Assembly (NCBI GenBank): GCA_964204605.1
Contig: OZ123195.1
Coordinates: 558,001-622,000, forward strand
DNA from: UBA961 sp014191195
Lineage (GTDB): Bacteria; Bacteroidota; Ignavibacteria; Kapaibacteriales; UBA961
Direction of reading: 5' to 3'
DNA: 64,000 bases
Positions 8,850 to 18,125 of this stretch are shown here, piece after piece; position 1 is the stretch's first letter, and each line of letters begins with the position of its first letter. A program made the position numbers and the translations under genes. A model generated the notes under the pieces. It did no database searches. It saw only the letters and a program-made list of their open reading frames with translations, and had not been told where the DNA came from.

Positions 8850-8857
8850 ATTGCGTA

Positions 8858-9622
8858 TTAACCTTGAAGTTCATTATAGGTAGTTTGTGCCAACTGTAAT
8901 TCTTCAAGAGTGTTTATTCCTTGAAACTCAGCAAATGAATTGCTTGAAATTGCAGCAACATTCTCACCTTGATCAATTAATATTTTGATGATATCTGTTA
9001 AATAATATTCATTCTGAGCATTCGTATTTGATATATTATTCAATGCTTTAAATAATTTACCAGACTGAACCAAAAAGATGCCTGTATTAATTTCTTCGAT
9101 TAGTTTTTGACCATCTGTAGCGTCTTTTTGTTCAATTATACCTATAAAATCTCCTTGTTCAGAACGAATAATTCTTCCATAACCAAAAGGATTAGACGTA
9201 AATGAACTTAATGTAGCAGCTGCTAAATCAATAGGAAAACTATGAAAACTGTCTATAAAAGATTGTAAAGTTGACGCCTTGATTAAAGGAGTATCACCAG
9301 TTAAAATTAAAATACAACCAGAAAATTCATTGAATATATGTGCTGCTTGATTAACAGCGTGTCCAGTGCCTAATTGTTCCTCTTGAACAATACAAGATAT
9401 AATAGGATTATGATAATGTTCAATAAAAGAAGAAACTATTTCCTTTTGAAAACCAATAATAGGATTAATAGAAATAGGTGATAGAGGCAATACTGCCTTG
9501 ATTACATGTCCAATTAATGGGATACCAGATATCTCAGCCATAACTTTTGGCTTATCTACCATTCCCATTCTTTTTCCCTTACCTGCAGCCAAAATGATTA
9601 TTGCTAATGATATATCTTGCAT
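8858..9622 (-). CDS. Stand-alone GlmU-type nucleotidyltransferase (UDP-GlcNAc pyrophosphorylase-like)
   Basis: The 254-residue protein has the sugar-nucleotidyltransferase fold: ILAAGKGKRM with PKV (NTP site) near residues 10-26, EQLGTGHAV (uridine contact), LTGDTPLI (metal-binding Asp), and NEYYLTDII near 204-212, a GlmU hallmark. It would make UDP-GlcNAc from UTP and GlcNAc-1-P for peptidoglycan and LPS. Unlike ordinary GlmU (about 450 residues), the left-handed beta-helix acetyltransferase half is absent, and the next gene is unrelated. So either acetylation is done by another protein or the true substrate differs. Its ATG overlaps the panD stop (TAATG), implying translational coupling. 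Confidence 0.82.
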   Translation of the reverse strand: MQDISLAIIILAAGKGKRMGMVDKPKVMAEISGIPLIGHVIKAVLPLSPISINPIIGFQKEIVSSFIEHYHNPIISCIVQEEQLGTGHAVNQAAHIFNEFSGCILILTGDTPLIKASTLQSFIDSFHSFPIDLAAATLSSFTSNPFGYGRIIRSEQGDFIGIIEQKDATDGQKLIEEINTGIFLVQSGKLFKALNNISNTNAQNEYYLTDIIKILIDQGENVAAISSNSFAEFQGINTLEELQLAQTTYNELQG

Positions 9623-10008
9623 TATGCTATTAAAGTATGTGGTTCAATAGAATGTGAAGTACTAATGATCGAATTATGTTCATCAACCAAAATAATAGTA
9701 GGGGAATATGTATGAGCTTCTTCATCACTCATATGAGCATAACTAATGATGATAATTCTATCGCCAATACATCCTTTTCTAGCGGCAGCTCCATTTAAAC
9801 AAATCGTACGTGAGCCTCTTTCACCAGGAATTACATATGTTTCGATACGCTCACCATTATTAATATTAACTACAGAAATCTTTTCATAAGGTAATAAATC
9901 AGCTGCATCCATTAAATCAAGATCTATAGTTAAGCTTCCTTCATAATGCAATTCAGCTTGCGTTATAGAAGCTCTGTGTATTTTAGATTTAAACATTATG
10001 CGCTCCAT
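9622..10008 (-). CDS. panD: Aspartate 1-decarboxylase precursor
   Basis: The 128-residue protein converts aspartate to beta-alanine for pantothenate and CoA synthesis. The self-cleavage site is clear: HYEGSLTID with Gly24-Ser25, where Ser25 becomes the pyruvoyl group. Lys9 and the SKIHRA segment match the active site. The start ATG at 10008 places MERIM in register with the known N-terminus. It is first in the five-gene minus-strand run ending at nfu. A 65-base gap separates it from the upstream E1 gene. Confidence 0.97.
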   Translation of the reverse strand: MERIMFKSKIHRASITQAELHYEGSLTIDLDLMDAADLLPYEKISVVNINNGERIETYVIPGERGSRTICLNGAAARKGCIGDRIIIISYAHMSDEEAHTYSPTIILVDEHNSIISTSHSIEPHTLIA

Positions 10009-10073
10009 AGCGCCCTCTTTATATAATTGAATAATATACTATGGTAAATACGAAATTTTAGAATTATGAAATT

Positions 10074-12125
10074 CTAAAAATCAACTAAAGCCTTAATTCT
10101 ATCCTGTAAAATTGAAATAGTTGGAATAACAATATCCATTAAACCAAGATTATATGGAATTGGAATGTCAGGTGTAGCAACTCTGTCAATAGGTGCATCT
10201 AAATATGTAAAAGCTTCTTTTGCTAAATATGCAGCAATTTCAGCACCAAAACCTACTGTGATACAATCTTCATGCGCAATTAAGCATCTACCGGTTTTCT
10301 TGATTGACATAAGGACAGTTTCTTTGTCCCATGGCGCAATCGTACGTAAATCAATAATTTCTAATGAAATATCAGCAAGTAATTGTGAAGCCTCTTTTAC
10401 TCTATGTACCATTTCACCCCAAGTAATTACTGTAGCTTGGGTGCCTGTTTGAATAATAGATGCTTTTCCAAATTCAACCAGATAATTGTTCCCAGGATAA
10501 TTACCTCTAGAAACAGATGTATCCAATATATTTCTATGTTCAAGAAAAACAGTAGGATCATTTCCTCGTATTGCAGATCTTAATAAACCTACTGCATCCG
10601 ATACATTGCTAGGAATTGCAATTCTCCAGCCAAGAGTATGGGCAAAAATTGCTTCTCCTGAGACACTATGCCATGGATCTCCTGTTCTTTTACTGTGTCC
10701 AATTGGAATTCTTAAGATATAAGGAGCAGCAAAAGCATTATTGGTACGCCATCTAATTGTACCGGTGTCATTAAATTGCTCTATTGCTGGGTCTAAATAT
10801 TTCCTGAATTGTATTTCTGGTACAGGTATTAATCCTGCATAAGCAATTCCAATAGATCTTCCAATAATACCTTCTTCGGATAAAGAAGTATCAAATACTC
10901 GTGAATTTCCAAATTTCTTTTGTAAACCTACAGTTGCTCCGTGAACGCCACCCTTCATGCCAACATCTTCTCCAAACACTAATACTCTTGGATTAACTGT
11001 TAATTCAGATTCTAATGTGTTTCTAACAGCATCAATCAAATTCATCCTTTGTCCTTTGGGGCCTTCATCATTATTATTCATAAAAGAATATGATTCGGCA
11101 TAAGCTCCACCAACGGTTTGAATCTGCTTATTATTATAGAACAAATGCTCCATAATATCTTGTTGATGAGGTTGACCAAACTGTAAAGCACGTTCTAATG
11201 CTTTACGTACTTTGATTTCAACATTCTTTTCTAATTCTTCCCATTGTTTCAATGTTAGAATTTTCTTTTTTCTACAATATTCTTTTAAACGTGGTAATGG
11301 ATCTCTGGATAGTTCATCGGCTTTTTGTTCTGCGGTTTTATAAGATTGATTATCAGCGCCAGAATGTCCACATAATCTGGGGACAGATAATCGTAATAAA
11401 ACAGGGGATAAGCGTTTCCTTACATGCTCTACAGCAGCTTCAATTAAATTGGACGCTTGTTCTGGATCTGCTCCGTCTCCTTCAAATATTCTAAGATTAG
11501 AAAAAGCAGCTAAATTATGGGCAATATTTCCACCAGGTGTTTGAAAACTTCCATCAACAGAAATCCCATAATTATTATCTTCTATAAAGAAAATCATAGG
11601 ATAATTTTGAGTTGTAGCAATTGTGAGAGCAGACCAAAATCCATTTGTTGCACATGATGCATCACCGCCTAATGCAATTGCGCATGATTCAGACCAATCT
11701 TTTTCAGCTAAAATGCTAGATCTATATACTGCAGCTTGGGCCCAACCAATTGCAGGTGTATATTGAGCGCCAACATCACCACTTGCAGGTAATACAGTAA
11801 TTCCTTTTCTAGGGGGGAGATTATGAACAACACCTATATCTCTTCCACCATTCAAAGAACCACTATTTGCAAGAGGACCTGCGAAGGCTTCTTCTATGGT
11901 CATTCCGGCAGCTAAAACAAATGGTCTAGAACGATAGTATACAGTTGCTGCATCATGAGGATTGTTTAGGTATTGTGCCATGATAATTTGTGCTAGCTCA
12001 TGTCCACGAGATGAAAATTGATACAGAACTAAACCTTTTGGTGCTAATTCTTGTTCTTCAATTATATCTATTAAACGAGAAATTAAAAGAGTTTCTGCTG
12101 TATGTAGCCAGTCTTGTTTTATCAT
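10074..12125 (-). CDS. 2-oxoacid dehydrogenase E1, fused alpha and beta subunits
   Basis: The 683-residue chain joins E1-alpha (about 1-335) to E1-beta (about 355-683). The alpha half has RSRPFVLAAG, then the thiamine diphosphate motif GGDASCATNGFW ... EDNNYGIS, with Ala-Ser where GDGA/GDGS is usual. The beta half has NLIDAVRNTLESEL, VFGEDVG and the transketolase C-terminal region. It decarboxylates a 2-oxoacid and loads the acyl group on lipoyl-E2. Fused E1 of this length is common in Bacteroidota and is usually annotated as the branched-chain (2-oxoisovalerate) or pyruvate type; I cannot decide the substrate. No E2 or E3 gene is in the window. A minus-strand TAATTTTG box lies at 12167-12174 upstream. 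Confidence 0.88.
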   Translation of the reverse strand: MIKQDWLHTAETLLISRLIDIIEEQELAPKGLVLYQFSSRGHELAQIIMAQYLNNPHDAATVYYRSRPFVLAAGMTIEEAFAGPLANSGSLNGGRDIGVVHNLPPRKGITVLPASGDVGAQYTPAIGWAQAAVYRSSILAEKDWSESCAIALGGDASCATNGFWSALTIATTQNYPMIFFIEDNNYGISVDGSFQTPGGNIAHNLAAFSNLRIFEGDGADPEQASNLIEAAVEHVRKRLSPVLLRLSVPRLCGHSGADNQSYKTAEQKADELSRDPLPRLKEYCRKKKILTLKQWEELEKNVEIKVRKALERALQFGQPHQQDIMEHLFYNNKQIQTVGGAYAESYSFMNNNDEGPKGQRMNLIDAVRNTLESELTVNPRVLVFGEDVGMKGGVHGATVGLQKKFGNSRVFDTSLSEEGIIGRSIGIAYAGLIPVPEIQFRKYLDPAIEQFNDTGTIRWRTNNAFAAPYILRIPIGHSKRTGDPWHSVSGEAIFAHTLGWRIAIPSNVSDAVGLLRSAIRGNDPTVFLEHRNILDTSVSRGNYPGNNYLVEFGKASIIQTGTQATVITWGEMVHRVKEASQLLADISLEIIDLRTIAPWDKETVLMSIKKTGRCLIAHEDCITVGFGAEIAAYLAKEAFTYLDAPIDRVATPDIPIPYNLGLMDIVIPTISILQDRIKALVDF

Positions 12126-12327
12126 GGTAGCAAATAATAATCAGAATAATGTGATCTTTAGAAGTACAAAATTACGAAACGTTCACTATGTAGGAATAGA
12201 GTTTATTTTTCTATACATGTACATATTCAAAAAACTACTTCATGAAGGCTTATATTTTTCATAATTTGATATAAATAGTTTAAATAAAACGTATTAAATC
12301 GCAATTTTTTTAATTAGTGGGATCTAT

Positions 12328-13269
12328 ATGAAAAAGATAGTTCAGTTATTTCTTGTAATGAGCATTATATGTGTAGGAGCTTTTTCTTCTCAGGCTCAGT
12401 TTGCTCAACCATATTTAATGAATGAAGGTATTGCAGCAGCAAAAAAAATAGCCGCTGATTCAGGCTGGAAATCACCCAAGTTGGTATCTATTGTAACGCT
12501 TGGTGATACTACTGGTTTAGGACAAATCGTTTCTCTTATTGGTGGTGTGTATGATATTAAAACTGGTAAATCTCCAATATGGATTTATGTTATTAGTGCT
12601 TTAGATAAATCCGATTCGGTAATAACTAAATTATTAGCAATGATAAAAGTACCATTTCTAGGATTTCAGCAATTTCCTATACCTGATGGTGCCGGTCCTG
12701 GTGATATCCCTTTTGTGCCACAAGATACTATTCCATCAAATGTCCTTAATTCTGATATTATAGCTACCAAGCTAAAAGCAGATATGGGATTCAAAACATA
12801 TAATGCTAAGTATCCAACAGCAAAACCACCTTTTATACTTGTGTTTACATCCCCATTTGAATTACCTGGAGTGAATTTCCCAGCAGGTACACCTATATGG
12901 CTTTTTAATTTTGCTGACCCTAAAACTCAAGAAGCAGTATATGATTGTTATGTAAATGCAATAAACGGTGAAGTAATATGTCAAGCGCCATTAAGTATGA
13001 ATGAAACAATAATAGTACAAGATGATTTGAATGTTTCACCTAATCCTGTTTTACATGGAAATTCTGCTCAATTGAATATTCCAGTTTCTATATTTGATCA
13101 ACATGCTACAATATCAATAGCAAATATATTGGGTGAAACAGTATTTACCTTCAATTCAGTACTAAATATTGGAGATAAATTACAATTACCGCAATTTTCT
13201 CCAGGCTCATACTTTGTCCGTTATACTACACAGACAGGCACTGTTTATACTCCCTTTGTTCAGTATTAA
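12328..13269 (+). CDS. Secreted protein with type IX sorting domain, function unknown
   Basis: The 313-residue protein starts with a signal peptide (MKKIVQLFLVMSIICVGAF, cleavage likely after SQA). The middle has no family I recognise; it is about 190 residues, with repeated mention-worthy Pro/Gly loops such as PIPDGAGPGDIPFVP. The last 80 residues are a T9SS type A sorting domain: LNVSPNPV ... ANILGETVFTF ... FSPGSYFVRY ... FVQY. It is therefore expected at the cell surface or in the medium. It is divergent from the E1 gene and ends 6 bases before glyA, with no terminator between, although a functional link to glyA is not evident. Confidence 0.8.
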   Translation: MKKIVQLFLVMSIICVGAFSSQAQFAQPYLMNEGIAAAKKIAADSGWKSPKLVSIVTLGDTTGLGQIVSLIGGVYDIKTGKSPIWIYVISALDKSDSVITKLLAMIKVPFLGFQQFPIPDGAGPGDIPFVPQDTIPSNVLNSDIIATKLKADMGFKTYNAKYPTAKPPFILVFTSPFELPGVNFPAGTPIWLFNFADPKTQEAVYDCYVNAINGEVICQAPLSMNETIIVQDDLNVSPNPVLHGNSAQLNIPVSIFDQHATISIANILGETVFTFNSVLNIGDKLQLPQFSPGSYFVRYTTQTGTVYTPFVQY

Positions 13270-13275
13270 AAATTA

Positions 13276-14583
13276 GTGAAGAAAAATATGTACGATATCA
13301 TAAAGAATCAAGATCCTGAAATGTATGCAGCAATTACCGGAGAATACTCTAGGCAATGCGATAAATTAGAGCTTATTGCAAGTGAAAACTTTACATCACA
13401 AGCAGTTATGGAAGCTCAGGGTTCAGTTCTTACAAACAAATATGCAGAAGGATATCCAGGCAAGCGTTATTATGGTGGCTGTGAATGGGTTGATGTTGCC
13501 GAAAATCTTGCAATAGAAAGATTGAAAACTCTGTATGGTGCTCAATATGTTAATGTGCAGCCTCATAGTGGTTCCGGAGCCAATATGGCTGTATATTTTG
13601 TTTATCTAAAACCAGGTGATACTGTTTTAGGTATGGATTTATCTCATGGTGGACATCTTACTCATGGCTCTCCCGTAAATTTTTCTGGAAAGTTCTATAA
13701 TTTTGTTCCCTATGGCTTAGATAAAGAAACAGGCCTTATTGATTATAATCGTGTTGCAGAATTAGCCAAAGAACATAAGCCAAAAATGATAACAGTTGGT
13801 GCTTCGGCTTATTCCAGAAATATTGATTTTAAAGCATTCAGAGATATAGCCAATTCTATTGGTGCATTCTTAATGGCTGATATTGCTCATCCAGCTGGAT
13901 TAATAGCCAAAGGACATCTCATGAATCCAGTTCCATATTGTGATATTGTTACCAGTACTACTCATAAAACACTGAGAGGTCCAAGAGGTGGTATTATCAT
14001 GATGGGAAATAATTATGAAAACCCTTTTGGAATAGTAGCACCAAAATCTGGACGCATTAAGCTGATGGGAGAACTTATTGATTCAATGGTAATGCCCGGT
14101 ATTCAAGGCGGACCCTTGATGCATGTTATTGCTGCAAAAGCAATTGCATTTCAAGAAGCATTAGGAGATTCTTTTCATACATACACAAAGCAAGTAGTAA
14201 AAAATGCCTCTACATTGGCAAGTGCTTTGCTTGATAAAGGATATAATATTGTAAGTGGTGGAACAGATAATCATTTAATGTTGATTGATCTTAGAAATAG
14301 GAATTTAACAGGAAAACAGGCTGAATTGGCACTTGATGCATCTGGTATTACTTGTAATAAAAATGCTGTTCCATACGATACACAGCCACCTTTGATAACC
14401 TCTGGAATAAGGCTTGGTGCAGCTGCTATGACATCCCGAGGCTTTAAAGAACATGATATGAAGCACATTGCAGACTTTATCGATACAGTCCTTTCTCATA
14501 TTAATCAAGAGGGCATTCCTGCAAAAGTTAAGCAAGAAGTGAAAGATTACTGTAAAGATTTTTCGATTTACCCAAGTATATAA
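13276..14583 (+). CDS. glyA: Serine hydroxymethyltransferase
   Basis: The 435-residue PLP enzyme interconverts serine and glycine with tetrahydrofolate. Signatures: LELIASENFTS near 32-42, NKYAEGYPGKRYYGGCE, and the PLP lysine in VTSTTHKTLRGPRGG. The frame opens with GTG at 13276; an ATG at 13288 (MYDIIKNQDPEMY) is an equally good start and would give 431 residues. Length is normal. It is followed by a strong terminator. Confidence 0.97.
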   Translation: MKKNMYDIIKNQDPEMYAAITGEYSRQCDKLELIASENFTSQAVMEAQGSVLTNKYAEGYPGKRYYGGCEWVDVAENLAIERLKTLYGAQYVNVQPHSGSGANMAVYFVYLKPGDTVLGMDLSHGGHLTHGSPVNFSGKFYNFVPYGLDKETGLIDYNRVAELAKEHKPKMITVGASAYSRNIDFKAFRDIANSIGAFLMADIAHPAGLIAKGHLMNPVPYCDIVTSTTHKTLRGPRGGIIMMGNNYENPFGIVAPKSGRIKLMGELIDSMVMPGIQGGPLMHVIAAKAIAFQEALGDSFHTYTKQVVKNASTLASALLDKGYNIVSGGTDNHLMLIDLRNRNLTGKQAELALDASGITCNKNAVPYDTQPPLITSGIRLGAAAMTSRGFKEHDMKHIADFIDTVLSHINQEGIPAKVKQEVKDYCKDFSIYPSI

Positions 14584-14586
14584 ATG

Positions 14587-14611
14587 AAAAGGCCATTATT
14601 GGCCTTTTTTT
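14587..14611 (+). terminator. Rho-independent terminator of glyA
   Basis: AAAAGGCC at 14587-14594 pairs with GGCCTTTT starting at 14601 around the loop ATTATT, and a run of T follows. It lies 4 bases after the glyA stop. Confidence 0.9.
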
Positions 14612-14684
14612 ATATTCATTCTGATTTGATAGTTTTTCTTGTTTTTAAAAACTACATTAGTTAGTTTAGGCAAAAATCATACCA

Positions 14685-14706
14685 TGATATATTGCAGCAT
14701 ATATCA
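14685..14706. promoter_or_regulatory. Perfect dyad upstream of the DUF3109-rpoN operon
   Basis: TGATATAT (14685-14692) and ATATATCA (14699-14706) are exact inverted repeats separated by TGCAGC. The dyad lies 26 bases before the DUF3109 start codon, where a repressor or activator site would be expected. No T-run follows, so it is not a terminator. The cognate regulator is unknown. Confidence 0.45.
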
Positions 14707-14732
14707 GGCGTCCACAATCCAAAGACTACGCC

Positions 14733-15308
14733 ATGATTCTCATAGAAGACATATTAATTGACGAGAATATCATTTCTACCCCATTTTCATGCGATTTAGG
14801 GGCTTGCAAAGGTGCATGCTGTACAATTACAGGTGGTGAGGGCGCTCCTTTGGATATCTCTGAGGTTGAATTATTGCAAAAAGCTTTTTCTCATGCTATT
14901 CCATATTTATCTCAGAATTCTATAGAGTATATCGAAAAGCATGGTTATATATCTGGTGCTGAAAATGATTTATCAGTTACTTGTATCGACAATAAAGATT
15001 GTGTTTTCGTTTTTTATGATGAACATCATATAGCAAAATGTGCATTAGAGAAATCATACTTTGATGGAAATTCTCTTTTTCGAAAACCAATATCTTGTCA
15101 TTTGTTTCCAATACGTGTAAAAAATTTCGGTGGAGATTACTTAAGTTTTTCTCCATTTGAAGAATGCAAGCCAGCATATAATCATGGCATATCTACTCAT
15201 ACAAACAGCTATGAATCTGTTAAAGAAGCTTTAATTAGGGCATATGGAGAAGATTGGTATATGGAGCTTCGCAATTATGTGAAAGAAACAGAAGGAGGGA
15301 CGCCATGA
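14733..15308 (+). CDS. DUF3109 family cysteine-rich protein
   Basis: The 191-residue protein has the family's cysteine cluster CDLGACKGACC at residues 20-30, more cysteines in the middle (VTCIDNKDC, IAKCALE, PISCHLFPIR) and FEECKPAY. The pattern resembles YkgJ-like metal (Zn or Fe-S) binding proteins; the function of DUF3109 is not established. It is widespread in Bacteroidota. Its TGA overlaps the ATG of rpoN (ATGA), so the two are translationally coupled. Confidence 0.85.
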   Translation: MILIEDILIDENIISTPFSCDLGACKGACCTITGGEGAPLDISEVELLQKAFSHAIPYLSQNSIEYIEKHGYISGAENDLSVTCIDNKDCVFVFYDEHHIAKCALEKSYFDGNSLFRKPISCHLFPIRVKNFGGDYLSFSPFEECKPAYNHGISTHTNSYESVKEALIRAYGEDWYMELRNYVKETEGGTP

Positions 15309-16984
15309 AAGTATCTATGTCTTTACAGACATCACTATTACAAACATTAACACCTCAGCAAATACAATATTTAAAATTGCTTCAATTGCCAATATTGCAA
15401 TTAGAGCAGCATGTACGCCAAGAAATCGAGCAAAACCCGATGCTTGATGAAACATCCGATGATATTGTAACTATTGATGAAGACAGTGATTTTGTCCCGA
15501 ATGAAACAATGGTTCATACGATTCCTCAAGATGCTTATGATGGAGAAAAGGACCATGAAGCAAACTATGAAGAACAAGAACCTTATCAAGAAGAACATCG
15601 TGATCCATTTGATTTTTATGAATCAGCATGGAATGAGGGTAATAGTGTAGATAAAACAAAAGATCAATATGAAGATGACGATGATTATGGCGGATTTCAG
15701 ATTAAAGATACAATTACATTTACCGATGATTTAATATCTCAAGTAAATATGTTGAATTTAAAAGATGAAACGCGCTTGATTTGCTATACAATAATTGGTA
15801 ATCTTGAAGATGATGGTTATTTAAGAAGATCTTTGGAAGAAATAGTTGACGATATTAATACCAAAATAGCGGAAGAAAATCATAAACTTCATAGAGATTA
15901 TCTACGTAGGCAAAGGGAATATTTAGAGAGAAGTTTAAGACCTAAAATACCTACTCATTCTTATTTTGATAATCTTGAAGATGATGATAATGAATTAGCT
16001 GAATTATTATCAGAGCCCAATGCACCAGTGCCAGTTGAATATGTGAACCTAGAATCTGCTGAAAAGGCATTGCATCTTGTACAATCACAAGAACCATCAG
16101 GCATAGCATCCAGAAATCTTCGAGAATGTTTATTGCTTCAATTAAAAGCAATAAATAATTGTTCTGCTGCAGAAGAATTAGCTAAGAATATCATTGATAA
16201 AAGTTATGATGTTTTTGTAATGAAGCATTATCCTGTATTATGTAGACAACATAATATCAATGAAGATGATTTGAAAAAAGCAATTGATGCAATAAGAAGA
16301 TTAAATCCTAAACCAGGTGGAATGGGAATTTCTCAAGGTACTTCTACTGTCATCCCAGATTTTATGATCATTGCAGATGATGAATCTGATGATCTTATCA
16401 TTACAGTCAATGACAATAGAATTCCTCAATTGCGATTAAATAAAATGTATGAAGACTTAAAAAAAGAAGCCAGATATAGGAAATATAATAAAGAAACTAG
16501 GGAATGGCTTAGAAAAAAATATGATGATGCTAAATTCTTATTACAAGCAATTCGGCAAAGAAAAAAAACTATGTTAAAGGTAATGACCGGTATTGCTGGT
16601 GCACAAAAAGACTTCTTTAGATATGGTGAAAGCGCTCTTAAACCATTGATATATAAAGATGTAGCCGATGTTACAGGGATGGATGTTTCTACAATATGTC
16701 GTATAGTAAATGGTAAATATGTACAAACAAGTTTTGGAACTTTTGAATTAAGATATTTTTTCAGTGAATCATTACCTTCTGATGACGGCGAAGAGATATC
16801 GACAAGAGTTATCAAACAGAAAATTAAAGAGTTAATTGATAAAGAGCCAAATTTAAAGCCGCATAGCGACGATAAATTAACAAAAGAGTTAAAAAAACAA
16901 GGCTTAAACGTAGCAAGGCGCACAGTAGCAAAGTACAGAGAGCAGTTAAGAATACCCGTGGCTAGATTAAGAAAAGAATTATAA
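15305..16984 (+). CDS. rpoN: RNA polymerase sigma-54 factor
   Basis: From the ATG at 15305 the protein has 559 residues; the frame is open upstream but within DUF3109. Region I (MSLQTSLLQTLTPQQIQYLKL) is the activator-interacting domain. It is followed by a long acidic linker (about 50-135, rich in D/E), the core-binding domain (ISQVNMLNLKDETRLICYTI onwards), an HTH domain (DVADVTGMDVSTICRIVNGK) and the C-terminal RpoN box ARRTVAKYRE. It directs RNA polymerase to -24/-12 promoters with enhancer-binding ATPases, none of which lies in this window. The acidic linker makes it longer than E. coli RpoN (477 residues). Confidence 0.97.
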   Translation: MKVSMSLQTSLLQTLTPQQIQYLKLLQLPILQLEQHVRQEIEQNPMLDETSDDIVTIDEDSDFVPNETMVHTIPQDAYDGEKDHEANYEEQEPYQEEHRDPFDFYESAWNEGNSVDKTKDQYEDDDDYGGFQIKDTITFTDDLISQVNMLNLKDETRLICYTIIGNLEDDGYLRRSLEEIVDDINTKIAEENHKLHRDYLRRQREYLERSLRPKIPTHSYFDNLEDDDNELAELLSEPNAPVPVEYVNLESAEKALHLVQSQEPSGIASRNLRECLLLQLKAINNCSAAEELAKNIIDKSYDVFVMKHYPVLCRQHNINEDDLKKAIDAIRRLNPKPGGMGISQGTSTVIPDFMIIADDESDDLIITVNDNRIPQLRLNKMYEDLKKEARYRKYNKETREWLRKKYDDAKFLLQAIRQRKKTMLKVMTGIAGAQKDFFRYGESALKPLIYKDVADVTGMDVSTICRIVNGKYVQTSFGTFELRYFFSESLPSDDGEEISTRVIKQKIKELIDKEPNLKPHSDDKLTKELKKQGLNVARRTVAKYREQLRIPVARLRKEL

Positions 16985-16988
16985 ATCT

Positions 16989-18125
16989 ATGAGTTTACCT
17001 AATATTTTAGCAAGATTAGATAGCAAAATAAGGCCACTCCTTACAATATTGCCATCTGATTTATTTGCTTCTTTATATTCATCAACAAGTAGATGGTATG
17101 CAGATTTAGCTTCTAAAGATACACATTTACAACCTATTGTCGTTCCATCTGGATTATCTAGGACTATCTCTGGATTAACATTTAGATCTCCAATATGTAA
17201 TGCTGCTGGAATGTATAAATATGCAGAAGGTTATCATAAATCTTATCTCTTAGGGGCTGGTGCATTTCTGGCTGGCACTACAACTTCTTCTGTTCGAATT
17301 GGAAATAAAAAGAAAGGAATATCATTACCATTCACTCCTTATCCACATTCTCATTCGGCTTCAAATTGGTTAGGACTTCCTAATGCAGGCCATGAAGCAA
17401 TAGCAAAAAAGATTCATACATATCCCCGGTATAAAGATTTTCCTATTGGTGCTAGTGTTTCGGCTGATCCTGGTATGCAGCAAAACTTAGCTATACCATT
17501 ATTAATTGAAGGAATCACATTATATATTAAAGCTTCTGTTGATTTTATTGAAATTAATGAGAGTTGTCCTAATGTAGAAGGACATAAGCAAACAGATATG
17601 TCAAGCTTAGATCCAGATTTACTTATACGTTTAGAAGTTATTTCTAAGCAGATAAATAAGAAATATAATCATATACCCGTTTTTGTAAAATTTTCGAATG
17701 ACATCAATATTAATCAATTACCAGAATTATTACAGGTATTGATAGATTTGGGATATAGTGGCATTAATGTGGGTAATACATCAACTAACTATGCATATTA
17801 TAGAGATAAGATTGATAAAAGGGATATTGATTTATACGATTACTTTACCAATACCTTTGGGGGAGGGCTTAGTGGTAGAATATTAAGGGAAGTTTCTTTG
17901 TCATTATGTTATAATGCTTCTCAATATATTCAATCAAAGCAATTACAAAAAGAATTTTCTATCATATCAACGGGAGGGATTCAAAATGGTTCTGATATAA
18001 ATAATGCAATAAAATCAGGAGCATCTTTAACGCAATGGTATACAGGATATTATGAGCAATATGGAAAACACACCTATGATATCTATAAAAAAATATATGA
18101 AGAGATAGATATGAAAATTTTCTGA
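16989..18125 (+). CDS. Dihydroorotate dehydrogenase-like flavoprotein (divergent)
   Basis: The 378-residue TIM-barrel protein has FRSPICNAAGM near 68-78 (FMN site), NWLGLPNAG, IEINESCPNVEGH with a candidate catalytic Cys, VFVKFSND, and STGGIQNGSDINNAI near the C-terminal phosphate site. These correspond to pyrimidine-pathway DHODH. The catalytic loop reads ESCPN, as in class 1 enzymes (Cys base), while the N-terminal extension is as long as in class 2 membrane-linked enzymes. The exact class and electron acceptor are therefore open. It follows rpoN by 4 bases and abuts the convergent phnE stop. Confidence 0.78.
   Translation: MSLPNILARLDSKIRPLLTILPSDLFASLYSSTSRWYADLASKDTHLQPIVVPSGLSRTISGLTFRSPICNAAGMYKYAEGYHKSYLLGAGAFLAGTTTSSVRIGNKKKGISLPFTPYPHSHSASNWLGLPNAGHEAIAKKIHTYPRYKDFPIGASVSADPGMQQNLAIPLLIEGITLYIKASVDFIEINESCPNVEGHKQTDMSSLDPDLLIRLEVISKQINKKYNHIPVFVKFSNDININQLPELLQVLIDLGYSGINVGNTSTNYAYYRDKIDKRDIDLYDYFTNTFGGGLSGRILREVSLSLCYNASQYIQSKQLQKEFSIISTGGIQNGSDINNAIKSGASLTQWYTGYYEQYGKHTYDIYKKIYEEIDMKIF

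Noticed and set aside
16426..16923. A 165-residue minus-strand ORF inside rpoN
   Set aside because: Antisense to the conserved HTH and RpoN-box coding region; no recognisable domain.
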